A stretch of DNA of 64,000 nt from CAVVYV01 sp963752585 (GCA_963752585.1 CAVVYV010000008.1:186001-250000), one strand, 5' to 3'; counted from the stretch's first letter, positions 8,379 to 17,618 are shown. The notes: a model not told the origin generated them from the sequence alone. Made by a program: numbers and translations.

Positions 8379-11300
8379 TCAGGCCTCAGAAGCGGGGCAG
8401 ATCAGCCGGAAGTCGCACCAGGAGCAGATCTCCGGTGAGGGGCGGGGCTCGAAGTCCTGGTCGAGGATTCCCTCGCCGACCTCGAGCACCACTCCCTCGA
8501 CTCGCTCGAGGTCGTCGGGCGAGCTGCCCACCGCCACCTTCTCGTCGGCGAGCACGTACCAGTAGCTGCCGGCGGCTCCGTCGAGCCGCCAGGCCTCGCG
8601 GGCGGCGAGGCGGTAGATCGCGAGCTGGACGTCGCCCTCGAGCTCGCGCTCGGGCTTCGGATCGCCGGTCTTGTAGTCGATCAGCTCGTAGCCGCCCGCC
8701 GGGGAGCTGGTCCACCCGATCCACCCGTCCGCGGAGGTGGTGGGGCCCGATCCGGAAGTCGAACTTGCGCTCGACCCAGCGCGGGCTGGCGCCGCTGCTC
8801 GAGATCCGCGCGTGGTAGCGGCGCAGGGCCTCGATCGCCCGCTCGCGGAACTGGAGCTCGTCGTCGGACTCGCCGAAGCCCGAGCGGCGCCAGGCGGCCG
8901 CGAACAGCGCCATCAGCCGCTCGAGGCTGCCGCCGTCGGTAGACGCGGCGGCGCTTTTTGTGGCCGCCGGATGTTCTGGGGTGTTTGTGGCCGCCGTTGA
9001 TGATGGTGATCCACCGGCGGGCGCTGCTCCATGAAAGCGCTCCAGAACCTGGTGGATGACGATCCCGAAGCGCTGGTTGATCGTCGTCTCCTGCGGGATC
9101 CCGAAGACCCGCGCGAACTTGTACTTGAGCGGGCAGGTCCGGTAGAGCTCGATGTCGGTCGCCGAGAGGGCGAGGCCCTCTCCGCGCCGGGGGAGGAAGG
9201 CCTCGAGCGAGGGCTCGTCCTGGGCGGCGATCAGCTCCCGGCGACGCTTCCGGGCGCCCTCCTCGTCGAGCAGGTAGGAGTCGAGGCCCGAGTCCGCGAG
9301 CGCCTTCCGCTGCTCGGCGGAGATCGCGTGCTCGAGCAGGTCGTTGACGTGGCCGAGGGCCTCGCCCACCGGTTCGGAGCCCGGCCGCTGGATCAGCCCG
9401 GCGAGCTTGACCAGCTCGAGGAAGCGGGCGACCGCCCGGTTGACGTCGATGTAGGTGTCGAGCCGCGGCTCCGAGAGCTTGCCGCCGGCCCGCCAGGCCT
9501 CCTCCAGGACCTCGTCCTGGATCATCCGGTAGGTCGCCTGCATCCCCTCCGCCGGCCCGAAGAGCTCCTCGGCGTGGCCGTGCTCGGAGGCGTCGAGCAC
9601 GGCTCGCGCTTCTTCGTAGAAGGGCGAGGGCCGTGCCTTCCCCTCCTCGGTGGCCAGGGGACGGGAAAGGACCAGCTCCTCGCTCGCTCGGGTAATCGCG
9701 AGGTAGAGCAGTCGGCGGCGATCGGCCTCGAACGGGGCGCCCGCGCCCGGCGAGCTGCGGGGGGCACCGCGGGCGGGCCCGCCGGCTCGGGCCCCGGCAT
9801 CGCCCCGGCGTGCAGCCCGACCACGTAGAGGCGGGCGAACTCGAGCCCCTTCAGGGACTCGAACGGCATCACCCGGACGGCGTCGGCCATCGGCGCGCTC
9901 GGCTCGTCAGCCGGGGAGACCCCCGCCTCCGAGACCGCGACCAGGTAGCGGACGAAGTCACGATTCGAGCCGCCGGGCTCGCGACGGGTCCAGTCCGCCG
10001 CCAGCTTGCCGAGGCGCGAGAGGCTGCGGAGCCGCTCGGCGGCCTCGGGATGGGCGGCGAACAGGCGGTGGCGCCGGAAGCCGATCCGCTCGATCAGCCT
10101 CCGGACGAAGACGTCGGCGCGCATCTCGCCCATCGCCTTCGCCGCCGCTCCCCAGAGGCCGAGGAATGTCCTGATCCGGTCCCGCGCCTCGGGCGGGATC
10201 TGGGGGCTCTCCAGCGATGCCTCGAGCGCCGAGACCATGTCGAGCTTTCGCCGCCGGGCGATCGTCGTGCAGCGGGCGAGATCGACCGAGCGAAGCTCGA
10301 TCGGCGGGCGGCTCAGCGCCCTGACCGCGGCTGCGGCGTCGGTGGGGTCGGCGAGCAGCCGCAGCCAGGCGATCACGTCGCGGACCTCAGGTCGCCGGAA
10401 GAAGGAGTCCGGGCCGGCGATCCGATGGGGGATGCGGCGCTCCTCGAGGGCGGCGGCGATCGCGCGCTGGCGGCCGCCCCCGCGCGGCACCGCGATGCAG
10501 AGGTCCGCCATCCTCACCTCGCCGCCGGCGAGCACCGACTCGATCTCACGGGCGACCGCTTGGGCCTCGGCACGCTCGTTGTCGCTGCGCCAGAAGCGGA
10601 CCCTGGTCGGCGGCCCGGCGGCCCGCCGCGGCACCTCGGCGCCGGGGCCGGCCGACGCCACCACGGCGTGGGCGGCGTCGAGCAGGTCGCCGCCGTAGCG
10701 CCAGGCCGGCTCCAGCACAATCTCCTCGAGGTCGCCGAGGGTCTCTCGGGCCCAACCGGCGCCGCCCACGCACCCGCGCCCGTCCCTGCTCGTCATCGCA
10801 GGAGAGGACCGTGCTGCGGGCGCCCCGCGTCAGCAGCTCGATCAGGGTGCGCTCCGCCGAGCAGGCGTCCTCGAGCTCGTCGACGATCAGGTGGGGGAAG
10901 CGATCGGCGACGGCCGCAGCAAGCGCCGGCCGTTCGCCGAGCAGCCGGCTGAGCTCGAGCACCGCCTCGCCGCCGTCGACCGCGCCCGCGGCGTGCAGCA
11001 TCGAGTCGTGGAGCTCGTAGATCTGGGCGAACTCCCGCTCGCGCGCCGCCGCATCAAGGTCGGCGTCGTTCTGCACCGCGCCGAGGCCCTCGGCCCACTC
11101 GCGAAAGCGCTCGGCGGTGACCCCTGCCGCCTTCAGCGCGTCGATCCGATCGACGATCCTGGCGAGGAGCCCGGCGGCGTTCCCGCGGATCTCGTGCCGG
11201 CGCAGGGGCAGCTCGTCGAGCCGCTCGAGCAGCAGCGCCAGCCGCTCGGCGGCGGTCAGCGACTCGAGGAAGGGGTCGAGTCCTGCCTCGGTCGCGTGCT

Positions 11301-11592
11301 CGTGCAACAGCCGAGCCGCAATCAGCGTGTACGGATTCACCACCAGCTCCTCGAACGCGCCCTCGATCGCATCCTCGGCTCGGGCTCGGATTCGGGCGGC
11401 GGTGGCCTGCGTGCTGGTCAACACGAGCGCGTCCTCACCGGCCTCCGCCAGGTGGGCGAGGCGGCGGCTGATCGCCTCGGTTCTCCCCGATCCGGTCAGT
11501 CCGAGGACGAGCAGAGGCCCATCGGGATGGGCGATGACGCGCTCCTGCGCGTCGGTGAGCGCAGGGGTCCTTGACTCAGGGCGCTCCTCCAC
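8379..11592 (-). CDS. UvrD/AddB-like helicase with C-terminal PD-(D/E)XK nuclease (frameshifted)
   Basis: A two-part DNA end-processing protein of about 1,070 residues after joining three segments (shifts near 10780, 9760 in a six-G run, and 8720). The N-terminal superfamily 1 part has a Q-motif (LTDAQERVIAHP), Walker A GLTGSGRTE, a Walker B-like LIVDELEDAC, a motif III-like CDDEQ, and ESLKGLEFARLYVVGLH near motif V. The C-terminal RecB-like nuclease reads HQVLERF, GRVDRVDQ, LIDYKTG, with Cys in CPLKYKF and the CSWCDFRLIC cluster that bind Fe-S in AddB/AdnB. The Walker A lysine is arginine and Walker B is DELE, so motor activity may be lost, as in AddB subunits. No adnA/addA partner is adjacent. 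Starts at GTG 11592 behind a close -10. Confidence 0.82.
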
Positions 11593-11599
11593 CGGCTCC

Positions 11600-11605
11600 A
11601 GGCTA
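11600..11605 (-). promoter_or_regulatory. -10 element (leaderless) of the helicase-nuclease gene
   Basis: Minus-strand TAGCCT ends 7 nt before the GTG at 11592, predicting a leaderless transcript. It pairs with a similar element for the divergent IMPase gene; the whole divergent region is only about 80 bp. Confidence 0.45.
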
Positions 11606-11661
11606 GATCATCGACCCAACGCCGCCGAGCCGGTTGCCGCTGGCTGCGCAAATCGACTCTC

Positions 11662-11667
11662 TAGCAT
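11662..11667 (+). promoter_or_regulatory. -10 element (leaderless) of the IMPase-like gene
   Basis: TAGCAT ends 7 nt before GTG 11675. The frame is open well upstream of this GTG, so the element is the main reason for choosing this start. Confidence 0.45.
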
Positions 11668-11674
11668 CAGGTCG

Positions 11675-12562
11675 GTGACCGAGCCAGGCACGCCCCGGGA
11701 CGCGGTCGAGGCTCAGGGGACCGCCCCTCCAGGCCTCACCGCTCCCTCCGCCGAGGAGTGGCTCGAGGCATTCCGCGCTGCGGTGGCGGCTCAGCGCCGG
11801 ATCTTCTCCGAGCACGATGGAATCGCCGCGCGCACCGAGTACGAGGGGATCGGCGAGGGAGGCGACCGCACCCTGGTGATCGATCGGCTCTGCGAGGACG
11901 CGATCTTCGCCGAACTGGAGCGGATCCACCAGCGCGGGCCCGAGTTCACCGTCGTCTCCGAGGAGCGGGGAACGGTCAGCTTCGGAAGCCCAGAGGCGCC
12001 GACTCGGGTGGTCGTCGATCCGATCGACGGCTCGCTCAACGCTCGCCGGACGATTCCCTGCCACAGCGTCAGCATCGCGGTCGCCGACGGCGACTCGATG
12101 GCCGACGTCTCACTCGGCTACGTCTACGAGTTCGGCGCCGGCGAGGAATTCATCGCCACCCTCGACGGCGGCGCCACCCTCGACGGCGCGCCGATCAGGA
12201 CCCCCGGCGGCGACGGGATCGAGGTGGTCGCGATGGAGGCGACGAAGCCGGATCGGGTCCGGGCAGCCGCAGAGAGCCTCTCCGGCGCCGCCTACCGGCT
12301 GCGGAGCCCCGGGTCGATCGCCGTCTCCCTCTGCTACGTCGGCGCCGGCCGCTTCGACGGGATGATCACCACCCGCAACTGCCGCTCGGTCGACGCCGCC
12401 GCGGCGCAGCTTGTCGCTCGCGAGGCGGGAGCGGCGCTGGAGTTCGCCGGCTACGGGCTGGGCGAGGCGCCGCTCGACCTTGCCGCGCGCTACGACGTCG
12501 CCGCCGCCCGCACCCTGGCGGACCTCAGCGTTCTCCGCACGGCCCAGGACGCGGTCGACTGA
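11675..12562 (+). CDS. Inositol monophosphatase family protein
   Basis: A 295-residue Mg-dependent phosphatase of the IMPase/FBPase fold. The metal-binding motifs are VVSEERG (motif with the catalytic Glu), VVDPIDGSLNARR (DPIDGS) and a C-terminal RSVDAAAAQLVAREAGA, where the more usual Trp-Asp pair reads Val-Asp. Possible substrates are inositol phosphate, 3'-phosphoadenosine 5'-phosphate or sugar bisphosphates; the sequence does not decide. The stop TGA overlaps the ATG of the metalloprotease gene by one base (TGATG), so the two genes are translationally coupled. Confidence 0.85.
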   Translation: MTEPGTPRDAVEAQGTAPPGLTAPSAEEWLEAFRAAVAAQRRIFSEHDGIAARTEYEGIGEGGDRTLVIDRLCEDAIFAELERIHQRGPEFTVVSEERGTVSFGSPEAPTRVVVDPIDGSLNARRTIPCHSVSIAVADGDSMADVSLGYVYEFGAGEEFIATLDGGATLDGAPIRTPGGDGIEVVAMEATKPDRVRAAAESLSGAAYRLRSPGSIAVSLCYVGAGRFDGMITTRNCRSVDAAAAQLVAREAGAALEFAGYGLGEAPLDLAARYDVAAARTLADLSVLRTAQDAVD

Positions 12563-13651
12563 TGCCCGAGCGGATCGTCGACTGGGCCCTGGCGGAGCGG
12601 GTGGGCCTGGCCTTGGCGGGCCAGGGACCGCAGTGGGAGGGGACGGAGGAGGAGCTCCGGGCTGAATCCGACCGCGCCGCCCAGCTCGTCCGTCGCTACA
12701 CCGGGCTGAAGCCGCGCGCGCCCTTGCCCGAGGCCGAGCTCGTCGGCAGGGCCGAGTGGGCGCGGGTCAACATCGCCACCTTCCGCGAGATGTCCGCCGG
12801 AGTCGAGGAGCAGCTGGGCGAGCGGCTGAAGCGTCTCCGGCAGCAACTCGAAGGGGCTGCCCGCGACGCTGACGAGCGCCGCCGCCGGAGCCGAGGTCGG
12901 CCTCGCGGTCGGCTACCTCGCCCAGCGGGTGATCGGCCAGTACGACGTCGCCCTGATCGGGCCGACCCGGGACCCGCGGCTGCTCTTCGTCGGCCCCAAC
13001 CTCTCGGCGGCACGCTCCCGCCTCGACGTCGACCACGATCTCTTCCTCCGCTGGATCGCCCTCCACGAGACCACCCACGCCGTCCACTTCGCCTCGGTAC
13101 CGTGGCTGCGCGACCACATCGGCGGGATCGCGAAGGAGCTCTTCGAGGGGGCCGCCCTCGAGGTGAAGCCGGGTGAGCTGCTCGGCAAGCTCGTCCGGCT
13201 GAATCCGCGCGAGCTGGTGCGCTCCGTCGCGGCCGGCGATCTCGCCCGACTGCTCCTCCCCGAGCCTCAGCGGCGCCATCTCGACCGGCTGCTCGCGACG
13301 ATGACCCTGGTGGAGGGATATGCCGAGCACGTGATGGACGCCGTCGGCGACCAGCTCGACCCGCGCTACGCCGAGCTCCGCCGGCGCCTCGACCGCGATC
13401 GCGAGCGCCGCGGCCTGCTCGACTCGGTCGTCTCCCGGCTGCTCGGGCTCGAGATGAAGCTCGCCCAGTACCGCCGCGGCAAGGCGTTCGCCGACGCCGT
13501 CGTCGGCGAGGCCGGGATCAGGGGGCTGAATCACGCCTGGGACTCGGCCGAGTCCCTGCCGAGCCCGGAGGAGCTGGACACCCCGGCCGAATGGGTTGAG
13601 CGAGTCGGCGCCCGGCGCCAGAACCGCCTCCTTGCCCTCCTTCACCGCTGA
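12562..13651 (+). CDS. Zinc-dependent metalloprotease, F420-associated family (frameshifted)
   Basis: About 360 residues. The N-terminal helical part (IVDWALAERVGLALAG, VNIATFREM) and a C-terminal domain with the zinc motif HETTHAVHF match the actinobacterial zinc-dependent metalloprotease family often linked to coenzyme F420 gene neighbourhoods. The frame changes between about 12860 and 12925. Later features include EGYAEHVMDAVGDQL, probably supplying the third zinc ligand, and the C-terminal RGLNHAWDSAESLPSPEEL block typical of the family. ATG 12562 overlaps the upstream stop. The physiological substrate is not known for the family. Confidence 0.82.
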
Positions 13652-13661
13652 GGCGACGACG

Positions 13662-14322
13662 ATGGCCACCTACGCGTTGATCCATGGCGGCGGGGACGTC
13701 GGCTGGTACTGGCACCTGGTCGAGGCGAAGCTTCGCGAGCGGGGCCACGACACGGTCGCGCCTGACCTGCCCTCCGAGGACGAGACGGCCGGGTGGTCCG
13801 AGTACGCCGAGACGGTAATCGACGCGATCGGGGACAGGACCGACGTCGTCGTCGTCGCCCATTCGATCGGCGGCTTCACCGCCCCGATCGTCTGCGAGCG
13901 GCGCCGGTGCCGACCTGCTCGTCCTGGTCGCGGCGATGGTGCCCCTTCCCGGCGAGACCTTCAACGGCTGGGCCAGAGCCGAATGGGGGGAGACGGTGAC
14001 CGAGGAGCCCGACTGGGCCGACGAGATCGGGACCTTCTACCAGGACGTCCCTCCCGAGCTCGCCGCCGAGGCGCTGCGGCACGGAAGGCCCGAGGTGTCG
14101 AGGGCGATGGGGGAGCCCTGGCCGCTCGCGGCCTGGCCCGAGGTCCCGACCAGGTACCTGCTCTGTCGTGAGGACCGCGTGTTCCCGGCCGACTTCGTCC
14201 GCCTGATGGTCGAACGCCGCCTGGGAATCACCCCCGACGAGATCGACGGCGGGCACACCCCCGCGCTCAGCCGGCCGAAGGAGCTGGCCGATCGGCTCGA
14301 GGCCTTCAGGGCCGAGCTGTAG
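13662..14322 (+). CDS. Alpha/beta hydrolase (frameshifted)
   Basis: A serine hydrolase of about 220 residues similar to plant-type methylesterase/hydroxynitrile-lyase-like bacterial hydrolases. The oxyanion region reads ALIHGGGDVGWYWHLVE and the nucleophile elbow AHSIGGFTAP. The acid residue is in YLLCREDRVFPADF and the catalytic His in IDGGHTPALSRP. The frame shifts once near 13905 in a GC-rich stretch. It starts 10 bp after the metalloprotease stop and belongs to the same transcription unit. Substrate not predictable. Confidence 0.8.
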
Positions 14323-14362
14323 ATGCGGGTGTAACAGCCGCGGCCCGGCGGTTTAAGAACGA

Positions 14363-14374
14363 GAACGTGTGTTC
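14363..14374. promoter_or_regulatory. LexA/SOS-box-like palindrome upstream of the repeat protein gene
   Basis: GAACGTGTGTTC is a perfect GAAC-N4-GTTC palindrome, the core of the actinobacterial/Gram-positive SOS box. It lies 72 bp before ATG 14447. Its right half also forms a second inverted repeat, GTTCGC (14371-14376) with GCGAAC (14386-14391). LexA binding is inferred from the motif only. Confidence 0.45.
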
Positions 14375-14446
14375 GCTGCTACTCTGCGAACAACATTACG
14401 AGTAATAAGACCTGTCCGCTACCCCGTTGGGAGTTGAAAGACCGAG

Positions 14447-14896
14447 ATGCCCAAGAACGAGTCGAACACCAAGAACGGCGCCGTCGCAGTCGCCAGCAAG
14501 CCGTCAGAGCAGGCGCTGCAGGCGGTCGATGTCGCCGTTGGCGCCGTTCCCCAGGCCGCCGACGCGGTCCGCAACACCGTCGAGGTGTGGCGGAAGCCCG
14601 AGACCCGCTCGAAGGAGCTCGAGACGCTGCGCAAGCGGCTCGCCGAGGAGATCGAGCGAGCCGGTAACCGCGGCGGCGATGTCCGCAAGCAGGTCACCGA
14701 GCAGCTGATCGGACAGGCCCGCAAGGCGCGCGATCGGGTCGAGCCCGTCGTTCGCGAGCGGGTCGAGCCCGTCTATCGCGAGCGCCTCGAGCCTGTCGTT
14801 CGCGAGCGCTTCGAGCCGGTGTACAGGCAGCGCGTCGAGCCCGTCTACCGGGAGCGCGTCGAGCCGGCCGTGAAGCGGGTTCGCGAGCGGATCTGA
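14447..14896 (+). CDS. Charged helical protein with tandem EP-octapeptide repeats
   Basis: A 149-residue soluble protein with no signal peptide. The N-terminus is Lys/Asn-rich (MPKNESNTKNG), the middle has an amphipathic helix region (about 25-95, ending KQVTEQLIGQARKARD), and residues 97-144 are six copies of an eight-residue unit of form R(V/L/F)EPV(V/Y)RE. The repeat would give alternating Arg/Glu charges with a Pro every eighth residue. ATG 14447 is preceded by GGGAG about 11 nt upstream. The gene is monocistronic, with a SOS-box-like palindrome upstream and a strong hairpin terminator downstream. The layout faintly recalls apolipoprotein- or phasin-like helical proteins; I do not recognise the family. 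Confidence 0.75.
   Translation: MPKNESNTKNGAVAVASKPSEQALQAVDVAVGAVPQAADAVRNTVEVWRKPETRSKELETLRKRLAEEIERAGNRGGDVRKQVTEQLIGQARKARDRVEPVVRERVEPVYRERLEPVVRERFEPVYRQRVEPVYRERVEPAVKRVRERI
14735..14878 (+). repeat. Six tandem 24-bp coding repeats
   Basis: Six consecutive 24-bp units, each encoding R(V/L/F)EPV(V/Y)RE; the last is degenerate (RVEPAVKR). Copies vary mostly at third codon positions and at V/Y and V/L/F, so the unit is under protein-level constraint and is not a recent slippage product. Confidence 0.85.
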
Positions 14897-14984
14897 CCCT
14901 TAGCCCGGCCGGCCGCGGAGAGGCGGTCGCGTCGGTGAAGTTCCGCCCATGAACAGTGGGCGGATGCAGCAACTCTCCTCCCTT

Positions 14985-15018
14985 GAGAAGCCGGCCAGTG
15001 GCCGGCTTCTCTCTTTCC
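14985..15018 (+). terminator. Intrinsic terminator after the repeat protein gene
   Basis: A perfect 12-bp stem, GAGAAGCCGGCC (14985-14996) and its complement (15000-15011) with loop AGT, is followed by CTCTTT. It lies 90 bp after the stop at 14896. This is the main reason for rejecting starts of the next gene upstream of 15018. Confidence 0.8.
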
Positions 15019-15084
15019 CGGCCGCGTCCCTGTCGGCTTGTAGGGTGCGGGCGATCTCAGCCGTGCCGGGACCGGACCCCTTCC

Positions 15085-17040
15085 TTGACTGACCGCCTGA
15101 CGGCCGCCGCGGCCTTGCTCGGGCCCGCGGCCGTCCTCCTCTATCTCGCCTTCAACGCAGGGGGCTTCTTCGCGGGCACGACCGCCGTCGGCGCCCTGGT
15201 CCTCATCCTGATCCTTGCGCTCAGGGTCCTGACGGCCGAGCACCCCGTCGCCGGCGCCAACCTGGGGATCGTCGTCGCAAGCGGGTCGCTCGCGGGGCTC
15301 GCCGCCTGGACGATGCTCTCCCAGCTCTGGTCGGACTCGGCGGCGCGGTCGCTGCTCGACTTCGATCTCGTCCTCGTCTACCTCTCGGCGCTGCTCTTGA
15401 CCGGGCTCCTGCTGCGGACCCGGCCCCGGGTCCAGGCGCTGGTCTTGGCTGTGGGGTTGGCGATCGCCGTCGTCGCCGGGGCGGGGCTCCTCACCCGAAT
15501 CCTCCCGGAGACGTTTCCCACCAATCCGACCCTGGCCGCGGATCGGCTCAGCCATCCACTCACCTATTGGAACGGCGTCGGCATCATCTCGGGGCTCGGC
15601 ATCATCCTCATGCTTGCGGTGGCGAGCGATCGCCTCCAGCCCCGATTTGTCCGGCCGGTGGCGGCGGCGCTGGTCGTGCCCTTGGCCGCGACGCTCTATT
15701 TCTCCCTTTCCCGGGGAGCAATCGCGGCGACCATCGTCGGGCTCGTCATCTTCGCCGCCGTCGCCCGCCCGCGCGGGCTCGTGACCACCTCCCTCGCGGT
15801 CGCCCCTACCGCCGCGATCGCCCTGATCGCCTGCTACCAGGCGGATGTGCTCGCGTCGATCGAGTTCGCGAGCCAGGAGGGCGTCGACGAGGGGCACAAC
15901 GTCGCTCTGATCATTCTTGCGACGATGGTCGCTGCCGGGTTCGTGCAGGCTCTCCTGCTGCGTGTCGATGAGCCGTTGGCAGATTTCCGTCTGCCTGAAG
16001 ACGCGCGGCGCGCGGCGCGTTACGGGGTGGTGGGGACGGCGTTGGTCGCCCTCGTGCTCAGCGTCGCCGTCCTCGACCTGCCGGGGACGATCGGCGACCA
16101 GGCCGACAAGTTCTTCGAGGGTGGAGACGTCCAGACCGATCCCGAGGACTCGCGTTCCCGCCTGACCAACGTCGCGAACAACCGTGCCGACCACTGGAAA
16201 GTGGCTGTGGACGCCTGGGAGGAGCGGCCGCTCGTCGGCGATGGCGCGGGAACCTACGCTCTGATCTGGGCCAAGGACCGGCCGATCGACTTCACGGTCA
16301 TCGCAGCCCACTCGCTCTATCTGGAGGTCCTATCGGAACTGGGGATCGTCGGGCTGCTCCTGCTGCTCGGCGCGATCGGCACCATGCTCGTCGGGACGGC
16401 CCGCCGCTGCCGCGGGCCGGACCGGGTCCTCTACGGCGGGATCTTCGCCGCGATCGCCACCTGGGCGGCGCACGCCGGGATCGATTGGGACTGGGACCTG
16501 CCGGCGCTGACGATCATCCCGTTCGCCCTCGCCGGGGCAGCGCTTGCCTCATCCCGACCCCGGGTCGCCCCTCCGGGCCGACTGGTGCGGGTGGGGGTCG
16601 GCATCGGGCTGGTGATCGCCGCTCTAACTCCTTTCTCGGTCTCCCGCTCGCAGGGTTCCCTGGATGAGGCCGTCGATGCGCTCAAGCAGGGGGACTGCAC
16701 GAGGGGAACCGACGAGGCGCTCGCCTCGATCGATGCCCTCTCGGTGCGGCCTGAGCCGTACGAGCTGCTCGCCTACTGCAACGCCCGGGGGGGGAACGCG
16801 GAGCTCGCTGAGCTGATGGCCCAGGAGGCGATCGAGCGCGATCCGGACAACTGGGAGTTCCGCTACGTGCTCGCTTTGGTCCGGGCGACCGCAGGGAGCG
16901 ACCCCAGAGAGGCCATTCGGGAGGCCCGGGCGCTCAATCCCTTCGAGGGGCGCGCCCGCGACCTCGAGGACAAGGTGCGGACGGATGACCCAGAGCAGTG
17001 GGGGGCGGCTGGTCGAGCCGCCCCCCTCCTGCTCCCTTGA
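15085..17040 (+). CDS. O-antigen ligase/polymerase (Wzy-like) with C-terminal TPR-like region
   Basis: An integral membrane protein of about 651 residues. Some 10-12 hydrophobic helices run over residues 5-400 plus 430-530. The periplasmic loop carries the ligase-type pattern RLTNVANNRADHWKVAVDAWEERPLVGDGAGTY, split here for reading at RLTNVANN and HWKVAVDAWEERPLVGDG, matching the PF04932 family, which joins or polymerises lipid-linked glycans. The last about 120 residues are soluble, with a TPR-like stretch (ELLAYCNARGGNAELAELM). No ATG is available after the terminator at 14985-15018; TTG 15085 is the likely start. First gene of the glycan locus; the last codons lie in a hairpin at 17000-17026. 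Confidence 0.8.
   Translation: MTDRLTAAAALLGPAAVLLYLAFNAGGFFAGTTAVGALVLILILALRVLTAEHPVAGANLGIVVASGSLAGLAAWTMLSQLWSDSAARSLLDFDLVLVYLSALLLTGLLLRTRPRVQALVLAVGLAIAVVAGAGLLTRILPETFPTNPTLAADRLSHPLTYWNGVGIISGLGIILMLAVASDRLQPRFVRPVAAALVVPLAATLYFSLSRGAIAATIVGLVIFAAVARPRGLVTTSLAVAPTAAIALIACYQADVLASIEFASQEGVDEGHNVALIILATMVAAGFVQALLLRVDEPLADFRLPEDARRAARYGVVGTALVALVLSVAVLDLPGTIGDQADKFFEGGDVQTDPEDSRSRLTNVANNRADHWKVAVDAWEERPLVGDGAGTYALIWAKDRPIDFTVIAAHSLYLEVLSELGIVGLLLLLGAIGTMLVGTARRCRGPDRVLYGGIFAAIATWAAHAGIDWDWDLPALTIIPFALAGAALASSRPRVAPPGRLVRVGVGIGLVIAALTPFSVSRSQGSLDEAVDALKQGDCTRGTDEALASIDALSVRPEPYELLAYCNARGGNAELAELMAQEAIERDPDNWEFRYVLALVRATAGSDPREAIREARALNPFEGRARDLEDKVRTDDPEQWGAAGRAAPLLLP
17000..17026 (+). 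terminator. Hairpin overlapping the 3' end of the Wzy-like gene
   Basis: GGGGGGCGGCT (17000-17010) and AGCCGCCCCCC (17016-17026) form a perfect 11-bp stem with a 5-base loop, ending 11 bp before the stop codon. There is no T-tract, so termination efficiency is uncertain; it may also act on convergent transcription. Confidence 0.45.
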
Positions 17041-17075
17041 GCCTGTTTCGGCCTAGGTGGGTCTGGAACTGCGAA

Positions 17076-17618
17076 CTACGGTGTGGGCGAGGTGCGCCGG
17101 CGCATCACCAGGCCGCCGACGAGCAGGCCCACGCCAACCACGATGATCGGGATCGCGGCGAAGCCGGTGAAGGCCAGGGAGTCCTCGCCCGCTACCGCTT
17201 CCTGGGCGACTTCCTGTGCCGGTTGCTTCTTCGGCTCCTGGAGGCCACCGACGCCACCACCGCCGACCGAGCCAGCCGTGCCACCCTGAGGGGTGGTCGT
17301 CGTCTGGGTGGTCGATGTGGTCGTGGTCGGATAGTTCGCGTCGCTTGCATCTTCACTGCCCGAGATCCCGGACACGGCGAGGCCGGTCCCGGCACCCATG
17401 AGCAGAATTCCGACTGCCAGCGTCGCGAGGATGGCGAGTCGAGATCGCATTGGCTGTCCTACCTTCCGATTCGTTTGACTGCGGGTAGACCCGGCGTTCC
17501 CTACCGTCGCCCGGTGCCGAACCCGCTCCAGCTCTACGCCGGTGGGCACGGGTCGCTCAACTTCGAGCCGCCTGGCGATACCCGCCAAGTCGTCGGGAAG
17601 GTGGCCGTGATCGGTCAT
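17076..17618 (-). CDS. Membrane/surface protein with LAFTG sorting signal and cytoplasmic head
   Basis: 180 residues from ATG 17618. Residues 1-55 are a charged cytoplasmic-type segment (GIARRLEVERPVPTGVELE...), followed by MRSRLAILATLAVGILLMGAG, read here as a signal/transmembrane segment at about 57-80. A Thr/Gln/Gly-rich linker (TTTTSTTQTTTTP) comes next, and the C-terminus is LAFTG, a hydrophobic helix and MRRRTSPTP. LAxTG plus helix plus basic tail is the substrate signature of class E sortases in high-GC Gram-positives. A shorter start at ATG 17450, with AGGA upstream, would remove the head and leave a normal secreted wall protein. It is divergent, 52 bp from an ECF sigma gene, so the head could be an anti-sigma element; that is inference. 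Confidence 0.72.
   Translation of the reverse strand: MTDHGHLPDDLAGIARRLEVERPVPTGVELERVRHRATVGNAGSTRSQTNRKVGQPMRSRLAILATLAVGILLMGAGTGLAVSGISGSEDASDANYPTTTTSTTQTTTTPQGGTAGSVGGGGVGGLQEPKKQPAQEVAQEAVAGEDSLAFTGFAAIPIIVVGVGLLVGGLVMRRRTSPTP

Noticed and set aside
14735..14878. A CRISPR array from the regular 24-bp repeats
   Set aside because: The repeats are contiguous with no spacers and are in frame within a protein.
14845..16311. A long minus-strand open frame opposite the Wzy-like gene
   Set aside because: It crosses the terminator at 14985-15018 and has a low-complexity Asp/Arg/Gly composition; the plus strand encodes a typical membrane protein.
17450..17618. Discarding the N-terminal 56 residues of the LAFTG protein as non-coding
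   Set aside because: The stretch reads as a plausible charged domain and the ATG 17618 is well placed divergent to the sigma gene, so I kept the long form but flagged the shorter start.
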